Assembly: GCF_903915725.1 (NCBI RefSeq)
Contig: NZ_CAIWTY010000073.1
Coordinates: 1 to 64,000, forward strand
Reading direction: 5' to 3'
Length of the DNA: 64,000 nt
Source: an uncultured Rhodopila sp.
GTDB lineage: Bacteria; Pseudomonadota; Alphaproteobacteria; Acetobacterales; Acetobacteraceae
In this document: positions 45,752 through 53,675 of the stretch, in pieces
Layout of the letters: each line of letters starts with the position of its first letter
Position numbering within the stretch: the stretch's first letter is position 1
Notes under the pieces: generated by a model
What the model was told of the DNA's origin: nothing
What the model saw: only the letters and a program-made list of their open reading frames with translations
The model's database searches: none
Program-made: the position numbers and the translations under genes

Positions 45752-46561
45752 ATGGCAGATCCGAAACTGCGGAAACGGGACGAGAGTCCGCTGCTGGCGC
45801 TGAAGGACGTCACCCTGGCGTTCGGCCCGAAGGTCATCCAGCACGACCTGTCGTTCGACGTCCGCCGCGGCAGCATCTTCGCCGTCATGGGCGGCTCCGG
45901 CTGCGGCAAGAGCACCGTGCTGAAATCCATGATCGGCTTATTGCGACCTCGTAATGGCAGCATCCTGGTGGAAACCGAGGACTACTGGGCCGCCACCGAA
46001 GCCCGCCGCACCGAAATCGGCCGCCGCTTCGGCGTGCTGTTCCAGAGCGGCGCGCTGTGGAGTTCACTGACCGTTGGCGAGAACGTCGCGCTGCCGCTGC
46101 AGATGTTCACCAGGCTGGGCGCCGCCGCGATCTCCCGCCTGGTGAAGCTGAAGTTGGCGCTGGTGGGGCTGGAGAACGCGGAGGATCAGCTACCCTCCGA
46201 CATCAGCGGCGGCATGAAGAAGCGTGCCGGGCTGGCGCGGGCACTGTCGCTCGACCCGGACGTGCTGTTCTTCGACGAACCGTCCGCCGGCCTCGATCCG
46301 ATCACCTCCAGCCGGCTGGACGACCTGATCCTGAATTTGCGGGACGGGCTGGGCGCCACCATTGTCATCGTCAGCCATGAACTGCCGAGCCTGTTCGCCA
46401 TCGCCGATGACGGCGTGTTTCTCGATGCCCGGACCAAGACGGCGATCGCCCATGGATCGCCGGCGCAACTGCGGGATTCCTGTCCGGACCCGCAAGTGGA
46501 GGCCTTCATGCGGCGCGAACGTCCCGAAGCCCTGACCGCCGGGAAGGATACATCACCATGA
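45752..46561 (+). CDS. mlaF: MlaF-family ABC transporter ATP-binding protein
   Basis: A 269-residue ABC ATPase. Walker A GGSGCGKST, Q-loop LFQSGALWSSLTVGENVALP, signature ISGGMKKRAGLARAL, Walker B VLFFDEPSAGLDP and switch SHELPS are intact. The KKRAGLARA signature and the SGALWSSLTV Q-loop are typical of Mla/Ttg2A ATPases. It drives lipid transport through MlaE. ATG 45752 lies 4 bases after the mlaE stop, and its stop overlaps the start of mlaD. Confidence 0.94.
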   Translation: MADPKLRKRDESPLLALKDVTLAFGPKVIQHDLSFDVRRGSIFAVMGGSGCGKSTVLKSMIGLLRPRNGSILVETEDYWAATEARRTEIGRRFGVLFQSGALWSSLTVGENVALPLQMFTRLGAAAISRLVKLKLALVGLENAEDQLPSDISGGMKKRAGLARALSLDPDVLFFDEPSAGLDPITSSRLDDLILNLRDGLGATIVIVSHELPSLFAIADDGVFLDARTKTAIAHGSPAQLRDSCPDPQVEAFMRRERPEALTAGKDTSP

Positions 46562-47526
46562 GATGGGGTACTCAGACCACCGTCGGCGCCTTCGTGCTGG
46601 GGGGCATTCTGCTCGCCGTCGGTGCGGTGGTGTTTTTCGGCAAGTTCAATTTCTTCAATCCGGTTATCCAGGCCGTCATCGTGTTCCAGGACTCGATCTC
46701 CGGCCTGTCCATCGGTTCGCCGGTGACCTTCCGCGGCGTGCCTGTCGGCTCCGTGGAGCGCATCGGGATCCAGTTCCAGCCGAAGACCAGCACCGCGTTT
46801 ATCCCGGTCACCATCCGCATCGAACCGGATCGTGCGCGGGTCGCCCAGCCGAAGGGCAGCGCCCCGTTGGATGTGGAGGACCTGGTCAAGCGGGGTTTGC
46901 GCGCCGAGCTGAACATACAGAGCTTTGTCACCGGCCAGGCGCAGATCGACCTCGATTTCGACCAGGGGTCCGATGCGGTGTTTCACCCGGATATTTCCAA
47001 CCTGCCGGAGATCCCGACAAAGCAGTCCGTGATCCAGGCGGCGAAGCAGCAGCTCAGCCAGTTGCCGTGGCGGGACCTGGCGGACAATACCAACGCGACG
47101 TTGGAGAGCCTGAAGACGCTGTCCGAGAAGCTGGACGAGGATCTGCCGCCGCTGGTGGAAAGCCTGAAGACCACCTCCGACCGTTCGGCGCAGGCGGTGC
47201 AGGCCGCGGGCGAGGCGATCAAGGCGCTGCAGGCGAGGCTGGATACGACGCTGGCGAACATCAACCAGTTGACGGTCACGGCCGACGGGCAGTTGAGCGC
47301 ACGCGGGGCGGATCTGCACAAGCTGCTGACCGCGGCGGACCAGAGCATGGCGCAGGCGCGCGATGTGCTGGGCGACCTGCGGTCGGTCACGTCCACGCGT
47401 TCAGCCGATCGAGCGAATGTGGAGTCTACGTTGCGCGACCTGGCGGCGGCTGCGGCGTCGTTGCGCGGCTTCGCCAGCGATGTCGAACGCAACCCGCAAC
47501 TGCTGCTGACCGGACGCAAGCCATGA
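46558..47526 (+). CDS. mlaD: MlaD-like MCE-domain lipid-binding protein
   Basis: A 322-residue protein anchored by one N-terminal helix (VGAFVLGGILLAVGAVVFFG) and followed by an MCE domain (about 38-115: FQDSISGLSIGSPVTFRGVP, VGSVERIGIQ). The remaining 200 residues are a long helical region with heptads (SLKTTSDRSAQAVQAAGEAI and beyond) that probably forms a periplasmic needle or coiled coil, as in PqiB/YebT-like proteins. It binds lipid between the membranes. ATG overlaps the mlaF stop (ATGA). Confidence 0.92.
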   Translation: MRWGTQTTVGAFVLGGILLAVGAVVFFGKFNFFNPVIQAVIVFQDSISGLSIGSPVTFRGVPVGSVERIGIQFQPKTSTAFIPVTIRIEPDRARVAQPKGSAPLDVEDLVKRGLRAELNIQSFVTGQAQIDLDFDQGSDAVFHPDISNLPEIPTKQSVIQAAKQQLSQLPWRDLADNTNATLESLKTLSEKLDEDLPPLVESLKTTSDRSAQAVQAAGEAIKALQARLDTTLANINQLTVTADGQLSARGADLHKLLTAADQSMAQARDVLGDLRSVTSTRSADRANVESTLRDLAAAAASLRGFASDVERNPQLLLTGRKP

Positions 47527-48089
47527 GACGTTTATTGCTGTCCGTTATTGCCGCGCTGCTGGTGGCGTCCTGCGCCGGGCCGCCGTTGAAGCTTTATACG
47601 TTGAACGTGCCGTCCTCGGTTGCCGAGACACCGCCGCTCGGGCAGGGGGCGGCGGTGATCCAGGTGGTGCGGGTGACGGTGCCGGACGAGTTGGATTCGC
47701 AGGACATCGTTTATCGCGACGGCGACATCCTGCACCGCAGCCAGGTGGGCCGCTGGGCCAGCCGGCTTTCGCTCGGCATCACCGATCGGCTGACCGAGCG
47801 GCTGGCGGCGCGGCGGCCGGATGCACTGGTGACGGATCAGCCGCCGGCCGGGACGCCGACATACCGGTTGGTGATCAATATCAGCCGGCTGGACGTGACG
47901 GCGTCCGGCACGGCCGTTTTGGATACGGATTGGACGATCGTGCCGCGCGATGCGGCCAAGGCGGTGCTGCGGGACCGGGTGCGGTTGACGGCGAGCGGGC
48001 CGGTGGCGACGGACCAGGATGTGGTGGCGCTCATCGGCGGTTTGCTCGATCGGCTGGCGGCGGCGATCGACGTGGCGGGGTTGCGGTGA
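47523..48089 (+). CDS. ABC-type transport auxiliary lipoprotein (PqiC-like)
   Basis: A 188-residue lipoprotein with lipobox VASC (Cys17) and the auxiliary-component fold: LKLYTLNVPSS, then VIQVVRVTVPDELDSQDIVY, SQVGRWASRLSLGITDRLTE and YRLVINISRLDV. Such proteins sit in the outer membrane and assist MCE transporters, as PqiC does with PqiB. It starts at ATG 47523, overlapping mlaD by 4 bases. Here a PqiC-like partner follows mlaD, and no mlaC or mlaB is seen next to it. Confidence 0.88.
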   Translation: MRRLLLSVIAALLVASCAGPPLKLYTLNVPSSVAETPPLGQGAAVIQVVRVTVPDELDSQDIVYRDGDILHRSQVGRWASRLSLGITDRLTERLAARRPDALVTDQPPAGTPTYRLVINISRLDVTASGTAVLDTDWTIVPRDAAKAVLRDRVRLTASGPVATDQDVVALIGGLLDRLAAAIDVAGLR

Positions 48090-48100
48090 GCGGTTTCCCC

Positions 48101-48138
48101 CGTCATGGCCCGGCGCGTCCGGGCCATCTATAGCGGCA
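48101..48138. repeat. Single arm of the MITE-like repeat, degenerate copy 3
   Basis: cgtcatggcccggcgcgtcc and the next bases gggccatctatagcggca match the left inner arm and start of the loop of copies 1 and 2, with a few changes. The right arm is absent. It lies 12 bases after the mla lipoprotein stop. Confidence 0.7.
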
Positions 48139-48165
48139 CGCGCGAGCGATATCGGGGGACCAGAC

Positions 48166-48879
48166 ATGGATTGGGCCGCGTTCCTGCCGTTGTTCCTGAC
48201 CGCCGCAGTGGAGTGGGTGGAGGCGTGCACCATCGTGTTGGCGGTCAGCCTGACCATCGGATGGACCGCATCGCTGGGTGCCGCCGCCGCCGGGTTGGGG
48301 ACGCTGGCGCTGCTGACCGTGGCGACCGGCGGGGCGCTGTCCGCCGGGCTGAACGTGGGCGCGATCCAGTTTGTCATCGGCGTGTTCCTGCTGCTGTTCG
48401 GTGTGCGCTGGATGGCGAAGGCCATCGCCCGCCAGGCCGGGCTGAAGGCGCTGCATGACGAGGATGCCGAGTTCCGCGAGACCCGGGAGCAGATCAGCAA
48501 GGGCGATTGGTTCGCGGCGTGGCTGGTGGCCTACAAGGGCACGTTGATGGAGGGGCTGGAGGTCTGGCTGATCGTCGTGGCATTCAGCCTGCACAGCCAG
48601 GCGTGGGTTTCCAACGGCATTGCCGCGCTGGCGGCGCTTCTGGTGGTTTTTGCCGCCGGGCTGACCGCTCGGGCGCCGCTGCGGCGGGTGCCGGAGAACG
48701 CGATCAAGTTCATTGTCGGGTCGATGATCGTCTCGTTTGGGGTGTTCTGGACGCTGGAGGCGATGGCGGGCGATGTCTGGCCGCTGGGGGATTGGAGCTT
48801 GCTGGCGCTGGAGGCGTTTTTCCTGGGCGGCGGACAGGCGCTGGTGCCGGTGCTGCGCGGGCGGGAGGTTCGGGCTTGA
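48166..48879 (+). CDS. COG4280-like integral membrane protein (TMEM165/GDT1-related)
   Basis: A 237-residue inner-membrane protein with about six helices arranged as two halves. The motifs AAVEWVEACTIVLAVSLTIG and YKGTLMEGLEVWLIVVAFSL are related repeats with conserved acidic residues, as in UPF0016/GDT1-type cation transporters, so a divalent-cation transporter is possible (inference). ATG 48166 is chosen because the frame above runs over the upstream lipoprotein. A tiny membrane gene overlaps its stop. Confidence 0.75.
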   Translation: MDWAAFLPLFLTAAVEWVEACTIVLAVSLTIGWTASLGAAAAGLGTLALLTVATGGALSAGLNVGAIQFVIGVFLLLFGVRWMAKAIARQAGLKALHDEDAEFRETREQISKGDWFAAWLVAYKGTLMEGLEVWLIVVAFSLHSQAWVSNGIAALAALLVVFAAGLTARAPLRRVPENAIKFIVGSMIVSFGVFWTLEAMAGDVWPLGDWSLLALEAFFLGGGQALVPVLRGREVRA

Positions 48880-49043
48880 GGGCGTTCGTCAAGACGTTGT
48901 TCGGGGATGCCCGGAACGTTGCCGGGGTCGCTGTTGTGGTGGCAGTCGCAGCGGCGCTGACGGGGGCCGGACACGGGGCTTGGGCGGTGGTCGCGATGCC
49001 GGCGGCGTGTCTTGCCGCGGTGGCGTGGCTGGCCTGTCACTGA
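48876..49043 (+). CDS. Small membrane protein coupled to the COG4280-like gene
   Basis: A 55-residue protein starting at TTG 48876, which overlaps the upstream TGA (TTGA). It has a basic start (RAFVKTLFGDARN) and two hydrophobic stretches (VAGVAVVVAVAAALTG; AVVAMPAACLAAVAWLA), forming a hairpin of two membrane helices. Position and overlap suggest a small partner subunit. Evidence is structural only. Confidence 0.55.
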   Translation: MRAFVKTLFGDARNVAGVAVVVAVAAALTGAGHGAWAVVAMPAACLAAVAWLACH

Positions 49044-49137
49044 TCTGGTTGCGAGCGCTTTCAGCGAGCAGCGCTTCCGTCGATCGGCGAAATCAGCCGT
49101 AATACGGCGACGCAGCATGCACGACCCGACTTTGCCA

Positions 49138-49169
49138 GCATGCCGGGCTTCCGGCGCAACCCGGCATGC
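49138..49169 (+). terminator. Hairpin after the small membrane gene
   Basis: gcatgccggg (49138-49147) and cccggcatgc (49160-49169) form a perfect 10-bp stem with a 12-base loop. There is no U-tract, so termination is uncertain. It separates the mla/COG4280 group from the accessory island. Confidence 0.45.
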
Positions 49170-49195
49170 ACGGGGTTGCTCGCAGCTCTGGGCTA

Positions 49196-49228
49196 GCGTA
49201 ATCTAGATTAGTGTATTTTGGATTACGC
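49196..49228 (+). promoter_or_regulatory. Operator/promoter candidate of the ATPase gene
   Basis: Directly before the ATG lies gcgtaatc (49196-49203) repeated inverted as gattacgc (49221-49228). The first half also forms a perfect 12-bp palindrome taatctagatta (49199-49210). The stretch is AT-rich inside GC-rich DNA and overlaps the expected ribosome site, so a repressor bound here would block initiation. Autoregulation by the gene product or a partner is a guess. Confidence 0.5.
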
Positions 49229-49230
49229 TG

Positions 49231-50628
49231 ATGTTCGTCGGGCGTGCCCAAGAACTTTCCCGCCTCCGCAAGGAGTTCGCCACCAACCGGCCATCCCTGC
49301 TCGTGGTCTACGGACGGCGGCGGATCGGCAAATCCACGCTTTTGCGGGAAGCGGCCAAGGACGTGCCGCATGTGCTCTACCAGGCGACCCGGGTGACCGC
49401 GGCGTTGAACCTCGAAGCCCTGAAATCCGAGATTGCCCGCTCGCTGGGCGGGAATGACCTGCTGAATGGTCTGGGCGACTGGCTGAGTGTGCTGACCTAC
49501 CTGGCGCAGCGGGCCGAGGAGATGACCGGACTGGTCGTCGTGCTGGACGAGTTTCCCTATCTCGTCGAGGTGGACCCGTCGCTGCCGTCCGTGCTCCAGA
49601 AGTTCTGGGACTCCGGTTCGGCCGCGGCGGGACGGCTGAACCTCGTGCTCTGCGGGTCGCTGATTGCGCAGATGGAAGGTCTGCTCGCCGAGCGCAACCC
49701 GCTTTACGGTCGCCAGACCCTTGCCATGGATGTGCAGCCGCTACCGCTGCGCGACGCCGCCGTTTTCTTTCCGGGCTACTCCCCCGAGGACCGGATACTC
49801 ACATACGGCGTCTTCGGCGGCATCCCGTTTAATCTGCGGCTTTGCGACCCGGATGCAGGCGTGAAGCAGAACATCATCGACCTGCTTCTTACCGATTCCG
49901 GCGCCCTGGTGGATGAGCCGAACGTGCTGCTCCAGTCGGAACTTCGGGAAACCCAGCGCTATGCCAGCATCCTGGCGGTGATCGCCGACGGTTGCACCAA
50001 ACTCGGCGAAATCGCTGGCCGGATTAGGGACGTCAAGGATTCCGTTTCGCTGAGTCCCTACATGGAGCGGCTGGAACGGATGCGGCTGGTTCGGGCGGTG
50101 CATTCGCTGGATGCCGCGCCCAAGTCGCGCGATCGGCGCTATTTCGTGGACGATCCGCTGATCGCGTTCTGGCACCGGTTCGTCCGGCCCAACCTGTCGA
50201 GCGTGGCGCAGGGCTTCGGCACTGAAATCTGGCGCCATCAGATCGAGCTTCGGCTGGACGATTTCATGGGCGGTGCCTTCGAGGAGATCTGCCGCGCGCA
50301 CGCCCGCAAGTATTCGCAGGAGCGCCTGCCGGCGCCGGCCCGGGAAGTCGGGCAGATATGGGGAGCGGACTGCGACATCGACGTCGCCGGGCAGCTGTTG
50401 GACGGCTCGATGCTGTACGGGGAATGCAAATGGCGCCGGGGCGAAGTGGGTGATGACGTCGTGAACGCACTGATCCGCCGGGCGGAGCACACGGGGTACG
50501 GACGCGGCGAAGATCGCCGGCACTTCGTTGTCTATGCCCGCACGGGCTTTAAGCCCGGCGTTCGGGAGCGGGCGGCGAGGGACGGAAAGATCATCCTGCA
50601 CACGCCGGCAACCATTCTCGGACTCTAA
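49231..50628 (+). CDS. Archaeal-type ATPase with C-terminal nuclease-like DUF234 domain
   Basis: A 465-residue protein of the ATPase_2/DUF234 family. FVGRAQELSRLRKEF is followed by Walker A VVYGRRRIGKSTLL and Walker B LVVVLDEFPYLV. A winged-helix region (YASILAVIADGCTKLGEIAG) and a C-terminal domain follow, with GADCDIDVAGQLLDGSMLYG and ECKWR, a PD-(D/E)XK-like nuclease pattern (D...ECK). Such stand-alone STAND-like ATPases are common in mobile or defence contexts, but their role is not established. It is the first gene of the accessory island. Confidence 0.87.
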   Translation: MFVGRAQELSRLRKEFATNRPSLLVVYGRRRIGKSTLLREAAKDVPHVLYQATRVTAALNLEALKSEIARSLGGNDLLNGLGDWLSVLTYLAQRAEEMTGLVVVLDEFPYLVEVDPSLPSVLQKFWDSGSAAAGRLNLVLCGSLIAQMEGLLAERNPLYGRQTLAMDVQPLPLRDAAVFFPGYSPEDRILTYGVFGGIPFNLRLCDPDAGVKQNIIDLLLTDSGALVDEPNVLLQSELRETQRYASILAVIADGCTKLGEIAGRIRDVKDSVSLSPYMERLERMRLVRAVHSLDAAPKSRDRRYFVDDPLIAFWHRFVRPNLSSVAQGFGTEIWRHQIELRLDDFMGGAFEEICRAHARKYSQERLPAPAREVGQIWGADCDIDVAGQLLDGSMLYGECKWRRGEVGDDVVNALIRRAEHTGYGRGEDRRHFVVYARTGFKPGVRERAARDGKIILHTPATILGL

Positions 50629-50724
50629 ACCCGGCTTGAGGCGGGTAAAATGTCTATCAAGGAAGCCGACGCTGGAGAAGATCGGCGCCTTGTTTCGATC
50701 AAGGTACTATGCTGAAACCGATCG

Positions 50725-51165
50725 ATGGCGATTCCTCGGCACATCCGGCTTGCGCCCGGACAAATCGTGATGGTGGAGTTTGGTCCCGATCCGCGTCAGG
50801 TGGCCGCGCCGGGTATTATGACCGGCCCGCTTGGCGTGCTGCCGGAAATGTACAAGCTGCGGCATTGCATCGTCGTCTCGACGACCATCGGGCTGACGAC
50901 GATCGTGCCTTTGTCCTCCAAGCCGCCGCCGCACCCACGGCCCCTGCATTTTCGCCTCCCTGCCGGGAAATACCCCGGCACGAGCGTGACCGAGGATAGC
51001 TGGACAAAATCGGACCTGCTCACGACGGTCAGCAACGACCGGGTTGACCGCGTGCTGGTCGCCGGCCGGCGGACGACGGTGCTGCTGGATGCGGGGGATC
51101 TGAAGGCAGTTCGCGCGGCGGTTTTGCACGCGCTACAGCTCGGCCGCTTGACTTCCGGCCTGTAA
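50725..51165 (+). CDS. PemK/MazF-like toxin-family protein (orphan)
   Basis: A 146-residue protein resembling the PemK/MazF ribonuclease fold: LAPGQIVMVEFGPDPRQ, the SH3-like core MYKLRHCIVVSTTIGLTTIV and PLSSKPP, then YPGTSVTEDSWTKSDLLTTV and RVDRVLVAGRR. No antitoxin gene is visible next to it; upstream there is only a 21-codon frame. It may be an orphan toxin or a chromosomally adapted relative. Start ATG 50725 has a poor ribosome site. Confidence 0.68.
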   Translation: MAIPRHIRLAPGQIVMVEFGPDPRQVAAPGIMTGPLGVLPEMYKLRHCIVVSTTIGLTTIVPLSSKPPPHPRPLHFRLPAGKYPGTSVTEDSWTKSDLLTTVSNDRVDRVLVAGRRTTVLLDAGDLKAVRAAVLHALQLGRLTSGL

Positions 51166-51214
51166 ACGCCCATTTCACGGGATGTCGCGGTAGCCATTCC
51201 GCCTAGCTAGATCG

Positions 51215-51590
51215 TCACAGGCCCCGGGGCGCGCGTTCCGGGGCCTTAGCTTTTCCGGGGCTGTCGATTACATGGCCGGGGTCTTTCGAGCCGGGACCGG
51301 TTTCGTCATCGGCATTGGCTTTGAGGTTGTAGGTACGCCCGAGGAACGCGCGCACCGCCTGATCATTTGTCGACTCGCTATTTCCCCTGGCGGGCGAATT
51401 CCGATTGCACGCCGCTGCGGGTTTTGGGCGTCCGGCGAAACTTTTCTAACAGCAGCGCCTGCGCCGCATCGAAACCCGCCAGGTAAGCGGCCCGGCCCGC
51501 ATCGTCCGTGAAGGCCTGCGCCAGGAGCGCCGGGGCTCGATCAAGAAGCTCCCGGGCTTTGGCGAAGAAGGCGGCGGTTTCCGGCTTCAT
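51215..51590 (-). pseudogene. HEPN-domain toxin of an MNT/HEPN pair, frameshifted
   Basis: ATG at 51590 begins FFAKARELLDRAPALLAQAF, then AYLAGFDAAQALLLEKFRRT and PKTRSGVQSEFARQG, a HEPN domain. The frame then stops at TAG (about 51378-51380). One base off, it continues AVRAFLGRTYNLKANADDET and GPGSKD, the expected rest of the family, to TGA at 51217-51215. A single extra A in the aaa run near 51387 explains the break. Intact HEPN proteins are RNases paired with nucleotidyltransferases. Confidence 0.78.
51219..51254 (+). terminator. Rho-independent terminator after the PemK-like gene
   Basis: ggccccgg (51220-51227) pairs with ccggggcc (51238-51245), and a T-rich run (ttagctttt) follows. It lies about 54 bases after the PemK-like stop and overlaps the 3' end of the decayed HEPN gene on the other strand. 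Confidence 0.65.
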
Positions 51591-51906
51591 AGATCAAGGC
51601 CGTCCTGTCGGACCTCGTGCATCAGCGGCGTACGCTCATTGTAGGCGCCGGCGCGATAGGGGAGCGCGTGAATAACTCCGCCCACATCATAACGGATGGC
51701 GGTGGCGAGGTCCGCCAGCCGGTTCATCTCCTGTCCCCGATCCGGGATGTCGAGCAGGAACACCGCGATGTCGTAGTCGGAATCCGGCCGCGCATCGCCG
51801 CGCGCGCGCCGTAAAGAACGACGCGTTCGAGCCGCGCGCCATAGACTTCGTGGAGCGAGGTGCGGAAGCGGCTTAGGACCGGATCATCCGGGGCAATCTT
51901 GGCCAT
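51587..51906 (-). pseudogene. MNT-type nucleotidyltransferase antitoxin, frameshifted
   Basis: ATG 51906 reads VLSRFRTSLHEVYGARLERV then VLYGAR, the nucleotidyltransferase start, and goes out of frame in a GC-dinucleotide run (about 51797-51809). In the next frame the protein resumes DSDYDIAVFLLDIPDRGQ with the active-site Asp pair, then VRQDGLDL and TGA overlapping the HEPN ATG. The 5' part of the broken frame is followed only by nonsense to 51724. Loss of a few GC repeats by slippage is the likely cause. Confidence 0.75.
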
Positions 51907-52107
51907 TATTTGTTCTTAGCGCGCCCCTGGATGTGGGGCAATCCATCGATATGATAGAGCACATTACAATATATGGGACCCCCGGCGGGTTCGGGTCTTT
52001 TCGACCCGAGTTTTTAATACTCGGTTCGGCCGGAGAGGAATTCAGGTCTGACGGCTGTCCGATTGAAACGGGTTGCCATGATCCACCGATCGTTGCCGGA
52101 CTTCCGG

Positions 52108-52443
52108 CTACAGGATTGCGTCGATGCCCTTACGGCGGATGACGTCCAACAACACCGGCGCTGGGCCAGTTGGCCGTTTCGCACCGCGCTCCAGTTGTGA
52201 GACGTAGCCGACGGTGAGGTTGAGATACCGGGCAAACACGGCCTGGCTAAGGTGCGCCGCTTCGCGCAGCGAGCGGATTTCATCGCCGGTGATGGGATCG
52301 GGCACCGCATCCGTCTTGCTGCCGAGGTGGCGCAGGGTGATCTTCTCATGCGTGGCCGCGTCCATCAGGCCGACGCGCCGCATGTCGCCGGCCGTCTCCA
52401 GCATGGCTTTGGTCAGCCGGCTGGGTTGCGTCAGTCTTTTCAT
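52108..52443 (-). CDS. XRE/HigA-like antitoxin
   Basis: A 111-residue helix-turn-helix protein: ITGDEIRSLREAAHLSQAVF, then ARYLNLTVGYVSQLERGAKR and PTGPAPVLLDVIRRKGIDAI, typical of HigA-type antitoxins that bind DNA and the paired RelE/HigB toxin. The frame is intact. Its toxin, read just before it on the same strand, is broken, so this is now an orphan regulator. The start at 52443 is preceded by AGGAGGTGA. Confidence 0.85.
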   Translation of the reverse strand: MKRLTQPSRLTKAMLETAGDMRRVGLMDAATHEKITLRHLGSKTDAVPDPITGDEIRSLREAAHLSQAVFARYLNLTVGYVSQLERGAKRPTGPAPVLLDVIRRKGIDAIL

Positions 52444-52800
52444 GGGTCACCTCCTGCAATCCGTCATCCTGCAAGGCTCGCGCGAACTTTTCCGCATCCC
52501 GCCAGCTATGCCGCTCCGATTTCGCGCAGCGTCAGCAATTCGTCGGGGTCGATGGGATCCCGCTCGGTCTTGGCGAAGCCATAGAGAAAGACGGCGCGCT
52601 CTCCGGCGCGGTGGGGCACCGGCATACTATAGCCGCCTGAACGCCCCTGTCCGGCTCGCGCAACCCGTTGTAAGATGATGCCTCGCCTAGGCGTCAACGA
52701 GTCCGCGTTCTGCGCGGGTTATCGCCTCTCTCAAGCTGTCGTCCGCCATGCGCTCCCGCCGCGTAAAGCGCCTGAGCCATTTCGTTTTGAAGATCCGCAC
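52443..52800 (-). pseudogene. RelE/HigB-family toxin with two frameshifts
   Basis: Three consecutive frames together give one toxin. From GTG 52800: RIFKTKWLRRFTRRERMADD then AITRAERGLVDA, stopping at TAG 52689-52687. The next frame: GIILQRVARAGQGRSGGY, then AGERAVFLYGFAKTERDPID, stopping at 52506. The third frame: WRDAEKFARALQDDGLQEVT up to the antitoxin start. These are the N-, middle and C-parts of the RelE-type family (K-R-AR-GQGKSGGYR and FLYGFAK are its landmarks). Two indels have inactivated it. Confidence 0.78.
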
Positions 52801-53000
52801 GTCACCCTCAAAGTGCTTTGTATTATAGCACACAGAACCATAATTTCAAACCCATTCAGCGGCCTGGCCGTGCGGGAATTGCGTCGTTCGGCTGCTTGCG
52901 CTTCTGTCCTGAGTCCGACCAATTGACAAATCGATAGGAAAAGACCATTTGCTGAAACCGTAATTGCTGAGCGGGCTAAACATGCGGAAAGTGGCTGATT

Positions 53001-53546
53001 ATGGCTAGGGTAATCGTGTGCGCGGATTGCAATAAGCAGATCAGCAAGGAGCGGCAAGGTCGTTGTCCTCACTGCGGGTCGATACGACACCTCAATGCCT
53101 CGGAATTGTTTGCATGCAAATCATGTGACAATCTTATCCCAATATGCGAAGCCATTACCCATTCGTCCAGCCCAACCGGGATAAATTTTTATTCCGGTTC
53201 AACAAGTTCCTCAGTAACCGGGTCATTGCGGTATGAAGCGATGGACCGACCGTGCCCTGAATGTCGTGACCCGCATCCGCGACGCAAGCTGCCATTTAGG
53301 ACGCTGGCGCAAATCTGTAATGTTTTGATCTTCTTCATCGTACCGGCAATCGTTTGGATTTGGATCCCAGAATCTCACATCTATAACTCAGCTGGCCAAC
53401 CGGTTCCGCAGCTTTGGCAATTTCTTCTGTTTGTCCTGGGTTCCCCGATTTGCGTGGGCCTACCCATATTTGGGATTTACCGTCTGACCTGTATCGCGCG
53501 CGACGCTGCTGAAAGGAAGAACGTCGAGCGACTGCTGCTGCACTGA
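53001..53546 (+). CDS. Zinc-ribbon protein with two C-terminal membrane helices
   Basis: A 181-residue protein. Its N-terminal half has several CxxC knuckles (CADC, CPHC, CKSC, CPEC) that would bind one or two zinc ions. The C-terminal half has two hydrophobic helices (VLIFFIVPAIVWIWIP; FLLFVLGSPICVGLPIFGIY) and ends in a basic tail. The gene is clearly AT-richer than its neighbours, suggesting horizontal acquisition. No family is recognised. It lies at the right edge of the accessory island. Confidence 0.6.
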   Translation: MARVIVCADCNKQISKERQGRCPHCGSIRHLNASELFACKSCDNLIPICEAITHSSSPTGINFYSGSTSSSVTGSLRYEAMDRPCPECRDPHPRRKLPFRTLAQICNVLIFFIVPAIVWIWIPESHIYNSAGQPVPQLWQFLLFVLGSPICVGLPIFGIYRLTCIARDAAERKNVERLLLH

Positions 53547-53675
53547 TCGTCTCCGGATGCATCGTTTCGTCTTTATTCCTGGTAGCGCCCAAACTTGGCG
53601 CCGGATCGGCCCTGAGCCGAATTCGGCAAATCAACGGTGATACTGCCAAATATCACGGGCTGCATTGTTGCTGCC

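Noticed and set aside
44674-45963. 429-codon minus-strand frame opposite mlaE
   Set aside because: Antisense low-complexity His/Asp/Gln-rich translation; mlaE on the other strand is certain.
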